Positions 47,211 to 56,107 of a DNA stretch of 64,000 nt are shown piece by piece; the stretch's first letter is position 1, and every line of letters begins with the position of its first letter. This DNA is from Virgibacillus natechei. GTDB lineage: Bacteria > Bacillota > Bacilli > Bacillales > Amphibacillaceae. The stretch covers positions 3,286,001 through 3,350,000 of the forward strand of contig NZ_CP110224.1 in NCBI RefSeq assembly GCF_026013645.1, in the 5' to 3' direction. Made by a program: the position numbers and the translations under genes. The notes beneath the pieces are model-generated. The model searched no databases, had not been told where the DNA came from, and saw only the letters and a program-made list of their open reading frames with translations.

Positions 47211-48814
47211 CTAATCACGTTTAAATGTTTTAACAACATTACGTAATGGCAAAGTATATCTCCAACTTTTACTTTGTTCAATACTATCTAATTTTTTCTT
47301 TGTTTGTTTTTTTTGGTGAACCAACTCTTTATTTTTTTCCTTTTCTGCATTAAGTTTCTTTCTCACTTTCTTTATATGTGAAGATGTATTTCTTATTTCA
47401 AAACCCATTTTAACAGGTTTATTCCATTCCTCTTCGTCAACTGTTTTTACGTTCATTTTTTTTGGTGTGTCTTCCTTAATTGTATCTATAAACTGTTGGA
47501 CTCGTTCTTTATCTCCAGCTACCACAATAAAAACATTTTTGTTTTTAAGATTTTTCACATAACCATTTAACCTTCTGTCAACCGCTCTATCATAAACCCA
47601 TTTCCTAAAACCGACTCGCTGTACTTTTCCTGAAACTGTCATTTTTTTAATTACCGAATTTTCACTTGGCATCGGTGGTACAACAACTTCTTCTACAACT
47701 CCACTTTTAAGAAATTTTACAATGCTTTCATAATTAAAGTAAAATTTGCTAATTTCATTTTTAGTATTATCACAAATAGACTCAGGGAAATAATAATCAA
47801 CTATTGCCTTTGAAATATTTCTTGCTTTCCCCACTACAGGAAATAAGCTACCGCCAATATTTGGTCTAGAGTTAAGTTCGAGCACATAATTGGTTCCCTT
47901 TTCTCTGTCAATCATTATATCCACACCACAAACCGGTAACTCTGGTAGAGCCTTTACTGCTTTAACAGCAACACACTTGTCTTCCGGTGTTAATTCGTCA
48001 GTTACTTCCACTGTGTCTGCTCCAGCAGAAGCAATAGTACTTTCATTTAAAAATACTCTTTCCCCCTTATTTAGAATTGTTTCTAGCAAATAGTCTTTTT
48101 CCCTAAGAAATTCTTTCATCTCAGCATTAATTTTAATTTGAGAACCGCCAACATGTGGGTTTTTTTCCTGTTACTGTTTTTTAGTTCTATTAATTCCTTT
48201 ATTGTATGTTTCCCATCTCCAATAACATTAGCAGCAATTCTTTTAAATGCGCTTACTACTTGATCTCCAACAACAAATAACCGGGTATCTTCTCCAGTAA
48301 CTTGCTGCTCAACAATAATTTCCTTATAGCCCTTATTCCCGCGTAAATGCTTCAAATTTTCGGAAAATGTTTCTTCATCATAAATATTAGTGGTTACACC
48401 GATCCCCAAACTTGCACTTACAGGCTTAATTACTAATGGGTATTCAAGGGTTTTAGCATAATTAATAATTTCATCATCCTCATTTTCCCCACTAAAACTT
48501 CTTCCTTGAGGAGTAGGTATATCCGCTTTTAACAAATAATCTTTAGTATTTTTTTTGCTTCTAGTGATGTTTCTTGTTTCTTTTGGAACAAATTCCGCTA
48601 AAGATAATTGAAATTTTATTTCTCTTTCTTCATTACTTAATGAATATCTAATTTTCACTCGATTTTTAATATATTTCTTAAAAAACTTTAATTTTAACCC
48701 TCGTTTCCATCCCTCTAATGCGACAGAAAACATCGTTGCGTTAGCGCCATAGGCACTTTCAGGTACTATTTCTATAAGTTGATCCAGTGATTTATCTTCT
48801 ATACCTTTCATCAT
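47211..48814 (-). pseudogene. ATP-grasp / acylphosphatase-like fusion protein, paralogue 4, frameshifted in an A7 run
   Basis: Two abutting frames together match the other paralogues: N-terminal 233 residues (SMFSVALEGWKRG-type start, VIKPVSASLGIGVTTNI, RIAANVIGDGKHTIKELIEL) and C-terminal 302 residues (FLNESTIASAGADTVEVTDE, VLELNSRPNIGGSLFP, SGKVQRVGFRKWV, tail QSKSWRYTLPLRN). They join at a run of seven A on the minus strand (48160-48166). An eighth A restores KNPHVGGSQIKIN, which fits the other copies. The acylphosphatase part keeps the catalytic Arg (VGFR) and Asn (GYVKN), unlike all other copies. May be a pseudogene, a phase-variable gene, or a read error. Confidence 0.8.
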
Positions 48815-48856
48815 AATCATTCCTTTTTCAGAAAATAGTATTTACTTAGGGAGCTT

Positions 48857-50488
48857 TTAGGAACGAAACAAGCTTTTAACAGCACCGGTGAATTTTCTAA
48901 CTAGGTAAGTGCTCTTCCATATACGGCTATTTAACATATTCTCATATTGTCGGTCAATAAATTTCTTCTCTTTTTTTGCTTGGATTAATTCTTCTTGGAG
49001 TTTTTTTATATTAACTACGAGTTCTTTGCTTTCCTCTTGTATATCAAATCCTAATTTAACCGGTTTATCCCAAATATCCTCGTTAATTCGTACCACTTCA
49101 GCTAAATTAGTTTCGTGAATAGTATCTTTAAATTGGTTCACTGATAATTCATCAAATCCTGCAATTATTACTTCAATATCATTATTATCAAGTTTATTTA
49201 TAAAACCTATCAAGTTTTGCTCTATAGCTTGTATTCGGAGCCAGTGATGATATTCAAGGGTTTGCACATCTCCGGAAACCGTATATTTTTTTCCAAAAAA
49301 ATTCTTTTGTTGAAGAGATACTACTTCAGTTATTACAGCTGTTTTATTAGCTAAAGGTGACAATGCTTCTCTTAAGTCAAAATAAACCTTTGGTATTATT
49401 TTGGGGGTGTTTTTTGTTCCTGGAAAATAATAATCTATAATTGCAGCAGGAATATTACGCGGCTCACCTTTCATAGGATATAAAAGAGATCCTATCTGTG
49501 CTGTTGGATTGAGCTCCAGCACGACTCCAGATTCTTCGACAGGTTTATTGGAATGTACAATAAGATCGACAGCTCCGTGATTTAAACCAGGCACTGCATA
49601 CAGTGCCTTAACTGCAGTGTCCTTGATTGCTATGGGCAATTCATCTAAAACGTCTATCGGGTCACCGCCTAAGGAAATATTACTCTTTTCACTTAGGTAA
49701 ATTTGTTCATCTTTTTTCAGTATACTATTTATGGTATATCCTGTTTTGTCAATAATATTTTCCGTCTCATAACCTATATTAATCGGGCAACTGATAAGGC
49801 GGGGATTCATACTTCTTTCTTCATTTTTATTGGCTATTAATGTCTCTATAGAACTTATTCCATCCCCGACAACGTTAGCAGGAATTCTATTTATTGCACC
49901 TACTACCTTATTATCTACAACATAAATACGATATTCTTTTCCTGGAATGTATTGTTCTACTATCACGTCTTTATACTTTAGTTCGGACCGTACATAAGTA
50001 AGAGCATAATCCAAGTCTTTATCACTTTGAATATTTGTAACTATACCTCTACCAAAGCTTCCGTCAGTCGGTTTAATTACAACCGGATAGCCTATAGAAG
50101 AAACATAATTTCGAATAACATCGTCTGGCTGATCCTCTTCAAATTGCTTCCCTTGCGGAACAGGCACACCTTTCTTCTGCAATTCTTGCTTCGTTAGTTC
50201 CTTATCTTTTCCAATATCCACCGCTTCATTACTTACTTTATCCCCTCTAGTTCTGAAGAAATAATGTGTTTTCTCTTTAGAACTAAGCGAAAAAAGCTGA
50301 CCAGGTTTATCGACAAACCATGTATTCATTTCACTGAATTTTTCGGAATCCTTTACATGCCATCTGAGTTTTAGACCCCTTCTCCAACCTTCAAGGGAAA
50401 CTGCATAAGCATCAAGTAAATTACCATGGGCATCTGAAACAATTTCACTGGATAGATGCGGCAGCCACTCTGTGTTATTCTCTTCCAT
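48857..50488 (-). CDS. ATP-grasp / acylphosphatase-like fusion protein, paralogue 5
   Basis: A 543-residue protein of the same build: EWLPHLSSEIVSDAHGN, ATP-grasp with VVIKPTDGSFGRGIVTNI, RIPANVVGDGISSIETLI, SNISLGGDPIDVLDEL and VVLELNPTAQIGSLLYP, acylphosphatase-like SGDVQTLEYHHWL (Arg replaced by His), tail NSRIWKSTYLVRK. TTTAGGAGGAAAATCCG precedes the ATG. It stands next to the TupA-like gene and is probably the first of the array to be transcribed after the polymer genes. Confidence 0.8.
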   Translation of the reverse strand: MEENNTEWLPHLSSEIVSDAHGNLLDAYAVSLEGWRRGLKLRWHVKDSEKFSEMNTWFVDKPGQLFSLSSKEKTHYFFRTRGDKVSNEAVDIGKDKELTKQELQKKGVPVPQGKQFEEDQPDDVIRNYVSSIGYPVVIKPTDGSFGRGIVTNIQSDKDLDYALTYVRSELKYKDVIVEQYIPGKEYRIYVVDNKVVGAINRIPANVVGDGISSIETLIANKNEERSMNPRLISCPINIGYETENIIDKTGYTINSILKKDEQIYLSEKSNISLGGDPIDVLDELPIAIKDTAVKALYAVPGLNHGAVDLIVHSNKPVEESGVVLELNPTAQIGSLLYPMKGEPRNIPAAIIDYYFPGTKNTPKIIPKVYFDLREALSPLANKTAVITEVVSLQQKNFFGKKYTVSGDVQTLEYHHWLRIQAIEQNLIGFINKLDNNDIEVIIAGFDELSVNQFKDTIHETNLAEVVRINEDIWDKPVKLGFDIQEESKELVVNIKKLQEELIQAKKEKKFIDRQYENMLNSRIWKSTYLVRKFTGAVKSLFRS

Positions 50489-50527
50489 CGGATTTTCCTC
50501 CTAAAACGCTGGTCCATTCTTTATAAT

Positions 50528-51976
50528 TTATTTAGTAAGACTTTCAATAAACGTTTTGTATTCTTCAAACTGTTTCCCATTCAATAAATCATTCGTTAGG
50601 CGTCCCTGTGCTTCTATGAAATAGTCCCCCAACCACTGATCGGTGAGTTGATCAAAGTCATCGTAGTTTCCCGGCTTTGGTGTGAATTCTCCGAATACCA
50701 AACCATCAGCTGACCTCAGGAAATCTATTCGTATAAATGGGGCTGGTATTTTAGCACTGATGGATGAAGCGAGCTCGATCTCGTCTGCTGAAATGCCTTT
50801 ACCTTTAAATAGATCTTCATCATACTTGCCTGTTCGAATATGCTCACCCGTAGTGGTCCACCAACAGTATTTCATTTCCGGAACACGAGTGATTTCCAAT
50901 ATGATTCCAACTTTTCCATAGAAACAGTAGAATTTTATATCACTTGCAGGACGTTTCTCCTGTTTATTTTCAAAAATAAGCTCTTCGATAAACCATTCAT
51001 CATTCATTACCCAGTCTGACGTGAGGTCTGTCTTCATCGTTTCAATAAGGGAATCCCAGCTGTCAATCGTTTTCGATCGCTTTATATCTATTATATCATT
51101 TAATGAATAGACAAGATATACACCACGAGAACCAGCGCCATCCGCTGGTTTTATGACAATACCTTCTTCTTTAGGAATTTCCGTGTGCTTATATTTTTTA
51201 TCTGAAGTCCATGGTTTTCTTACACCAAGCCTGTCCATGAATGTATAGGCGTCTTGCTTTTCATCCAATACCCATTCCGGCAAGGATTCTGTCAATTGTT
51301 TTTGTCTGATCCGCATATTTAGGCTTGCTCGGAAAGAAGCGGCTTGTTTTAATGGGATACTTTCATCATCTAACCCTGCTCGCATCATAAATTCAGGGAT
51401 TTCTTCTATTTTTAATCCTGAAAGTATGTTCGAGTAGATCAAGTTTCGGTATTCCGTTTTTTCATTCATAAACAGTCTGGCTGCGTAATGTAATGCATGG
51501 GTATAATTGGTCTCTTGTTGTTTCTTCTTTTGAACCGCTTCATCTATAAAGCCCATTAGTTTTCCTTCATCTTTTGTATCTTTCATGACCTCGTGTACTT
51601 GATTGCTATCCAGTTTGCGGTCATCGAACATGGCCTCATTTAATTGTTCTCTTGTTGCGTACAGTTCTTTTTGTGTTTCCTGAAGATTTGCTTCCAGTTC
51701 TTTAATATATTGTTTGCTTTCTGCTGTTTTTGAAAAAAGTTTATTCCATTTTCGTAATGGCTTTGAATATCTCCATGTACTGCTGTTATCTATTTGTTTG
51801 GTTTTCTTTTCATGGGTTTTTCTTTCTTTTTCTGCCTTTGTTATCGCAGCTTCTTTATTGATTAGTAATTTTACTAATTCCTGCTCTTTTTCATGTTCTG
51901 ACTGGTGTGGAGGCTGTGATGAATGATCTTCATCTTGCTTTTCCTGCTCATTATTCACTTCGTTATTTGTCGTCAC
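50528..51976 (-). CDS. TupA-like ATP-grasp protein (teichuronopeptide type)
   Basis: A 482-residue cytoplasmic protein. The N-terminal 100 residues are hydrophilic and coiled-coil with STWRYSKPLRKWNKL, the tail motif seen in its neighbours. The C-terminal half is a TupA-like ATP-grasp domain: KPADGAGSRGVYLVYS, DEWFIEELI, SDIKFYCFYGKVGIILE, FIRIDFLRSADGLVFGEFTPKPG. TupA is needed for teichuronopeptide (polyglucuronate plus polyglutamate) in alkaliphilic Bacillus. The GTG at 51976, after GGGGGTGG, starts one base beyond the stop of the upstream glycosyltransferase, so they are coupled. Confidence 0.8.
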   Translation of the reverse strand: MTTNNEVNNEQEKQDEDHSSQPPHQSEHEKEQELVKLLINKEAAITKAEKERKTHEKKTKQIDNSSTWRYSKPLRKWNKLFSKTAESKQYIKELEANLQETQKELYATREQLNEAMFDDRKLDSNQVHEVMKDTKDEGKLMGFIDEAVQKKKQQETNYTHALHYAARLFMNEKTEYRNLIYSNILSGLKIEEIPEFMMRAGLDDESIPLKQAASFRASLNMRIRQKQLTESLPEWVLDEKQDAYTFMDRLGVRKPWTSDKKYKHTEIPKEEGIVIKPADGAGSRGVYLVYSLNDIIDIKRSKTIDSWDSLIETMKTDLTSDWVMNDEWFIEELIFENKQEKRPASDIKFYCFYGKVGIILEITRVPEMKYCWWTTTGEHIRTGKYDEDLFKGKGISADEIELASSISAKIPAPFIRIDFLRSADGLVFGEFTPKPGNYDDFDQLTDQWLGDYFIEAQGRLTNDLLNGKQFEEYKTFIESLTK

Positions 51977-51977
51977 G

Positions 51978-54116
51978 TCAACCACCCCCTTTTGCATCAC
52001 TTTGTACGTATGGGTTATCGTCCACGAACCAATTTTCTAGCTGTGAGGCGTATGCTTCCCTATCTGTAACTGCATCTGCCCAATTGTCACTGGCTAGTTT
52101 AATCGATTTTAACTCCCTTGTATGGTATTTCTTCAGTGTTTCTCGTATCTGTAGGTTTAATGGATACCATTTCCCTCTTTTGCCAAAATAAGCCACGAGA
52201 TGACGTGCGCACCGTCTCAGGTTGTACCCGTTTGGTGGTTGATCCACGACTACTCGAACCATCCTTGGAGCCACATTCGGAATGTACGTTTGCTGTTCCT
52301 GCAAGATTTGCGGATGTTTAACAATGAGAATATCGCAAGTAATATGCTCGCCATAAACGAGCAATGGAACGTTGTTTGCATCCATCGCTTCCCGTAGTTG
52401 CGGATTTAGCTCTTCTTGCATCGAAAAATCATACCTTGCCATTTGGATGAGGCCTGTACGGAGTCCCATTTTGGTTTGTGTTTTCATTTCTTCAATGGTA
52501 GATAAATGAGTTTCGTCTGCCAATCTAAAATCAGAGACAATCACGACATCAAAGTGGCGACTTCCGGATGGCTTGATTTCCCGGTTCGTCCACATCGGTT
52601 CAGGTACCGGAAAAGGTCTTCTCCCTTGAGGATAAGAATAATGTAATGTATCCGCCTTTTGATGATATTGCCTGTGCACTTCCGCATATTCTTTGCGTAC
52701 GCCCTTTAAAAATCCATTATAGCCAAACGCTGAGCTTCCTGTAAGGGAACCCATCGACTGTCTCGGGAATGATAATGGGCCGGTTTTAAGATCGATCATA
52801 CTTTTTTCACCGAAAACAGCTATTATACGGCGTTTGAATTCACTATCTGCAGCAAATCGGACACTGTCCCAGTATCCAATTTCTTCTGTTACAGGAACAC
52901 GCCTGAACATGAGGGAAGACATATTGGAAAAAATATAATTTCCCGGTGTCCCCCTGCGATAGACTTTAAGTTCTTCCGTTAATCGTGTTTGTTCTGAAGT
53001 GTTTGCGATGATTTGTTTGTTTTTTATTAAATGCTTGACTTGTGTTTCAATTTTTTCTGCATGGGACCAATCATCTGCATCATTGATCGTTACAAACTCA
53101 CCAGTTGCTGCTTTCAGCGCAATATTACGAGCAACATATGGACCACTATTAACTGGTGTTGTCAATAGTTTTACTCTGGAGTCTTTTTTCATGTATGCCT
53201 TTATTACATCCACTGTATTATCAAGGCTGCAATCATCGACGACAAGTAGCTCAAGATTTTGCCAGGTTTGTGACAGCATAGACTCAATCGCTGTTCCTAT
53301 CCCCTTTTCGGCATTGTATGCAGGGATAATAACAGATACTTTCGGTCCTTCTTCTAGAGTTTTGCCTATAGACTTTGTTGTGAGATCTTCATAAGTTGCC
53401 GTTTCTTCTTCGCTTGAAGCAAAAAAAACTGGTTGAATGCCATATACGTCCAAGGATTTATTCATCCATTTCACGCGTTCTTTCAGTGTTTCCTCTAGGT
53501 TAGCTGCTGCCAAATATAAATCCGGATGCTTTTGCAGTGCTAATGCTGCTTTTATAACGCGTTTTCCCGCCTCTATTTCATGCAACCTATCAAGGCATTC
53601 CGCTTTTATGATGGCTGCTTTTCTTAGATAATCCTGATCTTTTCCCCCACTAATTGCGGCAGGAATATATTCCAGAGCTTGACGCGCACCATCCTTGGTG
53701 TATTTATTGGCATGCCATAAGGTGAGTTCCCAGGCGATTGCTTGTTTGACATATCGACTTTCTGTTTCTTTATATAAACTTTCCAGATCAGTTAAAACTT
53801 TCTCCGTAAATCCTAAATCATATAGTTGGTATTTATATTTTTTTAATTGATTTGCTGCTTTTTTTCGTTTGTATGATTTACTATAGACTTGTTTTATATT
53901 TCTTCTTCCGAGCATATAAGCGACAGTTGCTCTTATGGAACTTTTAAATTTTTTTGGCAATCCCATAAGACGCCAAATTTTGCTTTGTTTAACAGCATTA
54001 AAGGATCCCTGCATTTCGTTTAATTTTTTTCTCGACGTTTCATTTTGTGCTTCTTTTTCTTTAAGTTCGTTGTCTAATTTAGTTAGTCGATCCTTCAAGT
54101 CGGCAGTCCTATTCAT
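51978..54116 (-). CDS. Large GT2 glycosyltransferase with helical N-terminal domain, copy 2
   Basis: A 712-residue protein. N-terminal coiled coil ending KQSKIWRLMGLPKKF, then a helical repeat-like domain (to about 230; ELTLWHANKYTKDGARQALEYI), a GT2 domain (VSVIIPAYNAEKGIGTAIES, LLVVDDCSLDNT, FVTINDADDW with the DxD-type motif), and a C-terminal domain of about 250 residues (FDVVIVSDFRLADETHL) of unknown type. It transfers a sugar from a nucleotide donor. The ATG at 54116 overlaps the end of the paralogous upstream gene by eight bases. Confidence 0.85.
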   Translation of the reverse strand: MNRTADLKDRLTKLDNELKEKEAQNETSRKKLNEMQGSFNAVKQSKIWRLMGLPKKFKSSIRATVAYMLGRRNIKQVYSKSYKRKKAANQLKKYKYQLYDLGFTEKVLTDLESLYKETESRYVKQAIAWELTLWHANKYTKDGARQALEYIPAAISGGKDQDYLRKAAIIKAECLDRLHEIEAGKRVIKAALALQKHPDLYLAAANLEETLKERVKWMNKSLDVYGIQPVFFASSEEETATYEDLTTKSIGKTLEEGPKVSVIIPAYNAEKGIGTAIESMLSQTWQNLELLVVDDCSLDNTVDVIKAYMKKDSRVKLLTTPVNSGPYVARNIALKAATGEFVTINDADDWSHAEKIETQVKHLIKNKQIIANTSEQTRLTEELKVYRRGTPGNYIFSNMSSLMFRRVPVTEEIGYWDSVRFAADSEFKRRIIAVFGEKSMIDLKTGPLSFPRQSMGSLTGSSAFGYNGFLKGVRKEYAEVHRQYHQKADTLHYSYPQGRRPFPVPEPMWTNREIKPSGSRHFDVVIVSDFRLADETHLSTIEEMKTQTKMGLRTGLIQMARYDFSMQEELNPQLREAMDANNVPLLVYGEHITCDILIVKHPQILQEQQTYIPNVAPRMVRVVVDQPPNGYNLRRCARHLVAYFGKRGKWYPLNLQIRETLKKYHTRELKSIKLASDNWADAVTDREAYASQLENWFVDDNPYVQSDAKGGG

Positions 54117-56079
54117 AATTACCAGCTCTATTCTGCCAGTTCTCATCAGCCAAATTGATAGCCTTGAGTTCATCTTGATGATTTGTAATTAACGATTCTC
54201 GGATGCTTGAATGTAATGGATACCAGATTCCGGGGTTGTCAAAATATGCCTCCAACTGGCTAAGACAGTGTTCCACGTTGTAAAATCTCTTTTCTCCTTG
54301 TGTTGGCAATTGATTTACGATCACATGGATATTGCCTGCATCTACCTGAGGGATATATTGTTGCCAATCCTCCAGAACAACCGGGTTTATAATATGCAGG
54401 TCCTTCGTGGTGATTTTCTCCCCATAGACAACCATTTGGATTTGATCACCATCAAGTAAATTTCGCACATCTTTATCGATAGTATTTTCTATGTCTAAAT
54501 CATACTGGTACATTTGAATTAATCCGAGACGAATGCCCGCTGCTTTCTGCCTTTGTATTTCTTCGATCACCGTAGAATTTTCTTCTAAGATTCGAAAATC
54601 AGAAGCAATAATTGCGTCAAAAGACCGTCTGCCTGAAGGCTTGTTCTCCCTATTTGGCCACATTGGTTCAGGTACTGGGAATGGCCGTTCATCTTGAGGA
54701 TACGGGTAGTAAAACGTGTCAGTACGAGCATGATGAAATTCAAGACTTTCTACATATTCCTTGCGTACTCCCATGAAAAATCCATTATAGCCAAATGCTG
54801 AACTGCCAGTTAAGGAGGCTACCGACTGCCTTGGCAATGATAATGGTCCAGTGTTCAAATCAACGTAGCTATTTTTTCCGAAAGCCTTGATCAGGCGGCG
54901 CTTAAATTCACCATCTGCAGCAAAACGAACACTGTCCCAGGATCCAAGCTCTTGGACGACTGGTTCACGCCGGAACATTAAGGAGGACATATTAGGGAAT
55001 ATATAGATTCCTGGCGTTCCTCTGCGGTATAATTTCAGGTCTTCGGTTAACCTCGCGTGTTCGGAGGTGTTTGCTATTGTCTCCTTGTTCTCTATTAAAT
55101 GGGTGACCTGTTTTTCAATTTTTTCTGCATGGGACCAATCATCTGCATCATTGACCGTTACATATTCTCCAGTTGCCTCTTTTAATGCGATATTTCTGGC
55201 TACATAAGGCCCGCTGTTTGTTGGGGTTGAAAGAAATATGACCCTGGAATCCTTTTGACTGTATTCTTTAATCACTTCTGCAGTGTTATCCGGGCTACAG
55301 TCATCTACCGCCAGCAGTTCGATATTCTGCCACGTTTGGTTCAGAATGGATTCAATGGCAATACGGACTCCTGATTCTGCATTAAAAGCTGGTAATATCA
55401 CAGATACTTTTGGTCCTTCTTCTATTTTCTTATCTATCGGCTCTGTTTTTAAATCGTCATAGGTTACCGTTTCATTGTTTGTTGAAAATAGAATAGGTTG
55501 AATGTTATAGACGTTTAATGCTTGGTTGATCCATTCTACACGTTCATCTATGCTTTCTTCCAAGTTTGCTGCTGCCATATACAAGTCGGGATGCTTTTGA
55601 TTTTCCAGAGATTTTGTGATAATACGTTTTCCTTCTTCGATTTCATGTAGCATTTCGTGGCATTCTGCTTTTAAAATTGCTGCTTTTCTTAACTGGTTCT
55701 GGTCTTTTTCTCCGTCGATTGAAGGATCAATATATTCAAGCGCTTGACGTGCCCCGTCCTTGGTATATTTATTAGCATGCCATAATGTGAGTTCCCATGC
55801 AGCAAGTCGCTTCATATAAGAATCTCGACTTGCGGAATAGACCGTCTCCAACTCCGTGAGTCCTCTTTCAGTAAATCCAAGATTATAGAGGTGGTGTTTT
55901 ATCCGTTTCAGCTTTTGCCTTTGGGCTTGTTTTTTGCCATTTTTCGTGATTTGCTTTAATTTTTCCTTCTGTTTGTCTGTAAACAAATTGGAAAGGAATG
56001 CTTTCTGTTTTTCAGACAGAAAAGTATATAAAAACCAATCCATTGAGCCGGTAATCATCTTCTTTATTAGACGAAACAA
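54109..56079 (-). CDS. Large GT2 glycosyltransferase with helical N-terminal domain, copy 1
   Basis: A 656-residue paralogue of the downstream gene: helical domain (ELTLWHANKYTKDGARQALEYI is identical), GT2 domain (VSVILPAFNAESGVRIAIES, LLAVDDCSPDNT, YVTVNDADDWSHAEK) and the same C-terminal domain (FDAIIASDFRILEENST). It lacks the coiled coil and WR motif. The start is a TTG, seven bases after AGGTGG. Tandem duplication followed by divergence; both probably act in the same polymer pathway. Confidence 0.83.
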   Translation of the reverse strand: MFRLIKKMITGSMDWFLYTFLSEKQKAFLSNLFTDKQKEKLKQITKNGKKQAQRQKLKRIKHHLYNLGFTERGLTELETVYSASRDSYMKRLAAWELTLWHANKYTKDGARQALEYIDPSIDGEKDQNQLRKAAILKAECHEMLHEIEEGKRIITKSLENQKHPDLYMAAANLEESIDERVEWINQALNVYNIQPILFSTNNETVTYDDLKTEPIDKKIEEGPKVSVILPAFNAESGVRIAIESILNQTWQNIELLAVDDCSPDNTAEVIKEYSQKDSRVIFLSTPTNSGPYVARNIALKEATGEYVTVNDADDWSHAEKIEKQVTHLIENKETIANTSEHARLTEDLKLYRRGTPGIYIFPNMSSLMFRREPVVQELGSWDSVRFAADGEFKRRLIKAFGKNSYVDLNTGPLSLPRQSVASLTGSSAFGYNGFFMGVRKEYVESLEFHHARTDTFYYPYPQDERPFPVPEPMWPNRENKPSGRRSFDAIIASDFRILEENSTVIEEIQRQKAAGIRLGLIQMYQYDLDIENTIDKDVRNLLDGDQIQMVVYGEKITTKDLHIINPVVLEDWQQYIPQVDAGNIHVIVNQLPTQGEKRFYNVEHCLSQLEAYFDNPGIWYPLHSSIRESLITNHQDELKAINLADENWQNRAGNYE

Positions 56080-56107
56080 TACCTCACCACCTACGTAAAA
56101 TCTGCCG

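Noticed and set aside
48155..48170. Programmed ribosomal frameshift in paralogue 4
   Set aside because: The A-rich slip is suggestive, but no downstream pseudoknot or Shine-Dalgarno-like stimulator is evident and no sister gene has such a site; phase variation, mutation or read error are simpler.
48116..48820. Two separate functional genes at 48116-48820 and 47211-48119
   Set aside because: Each covers complementary halves of the same fold found whole in four neighbouring paralogues, and one base in the A7 run joins them; the second has no ribosome binding site.
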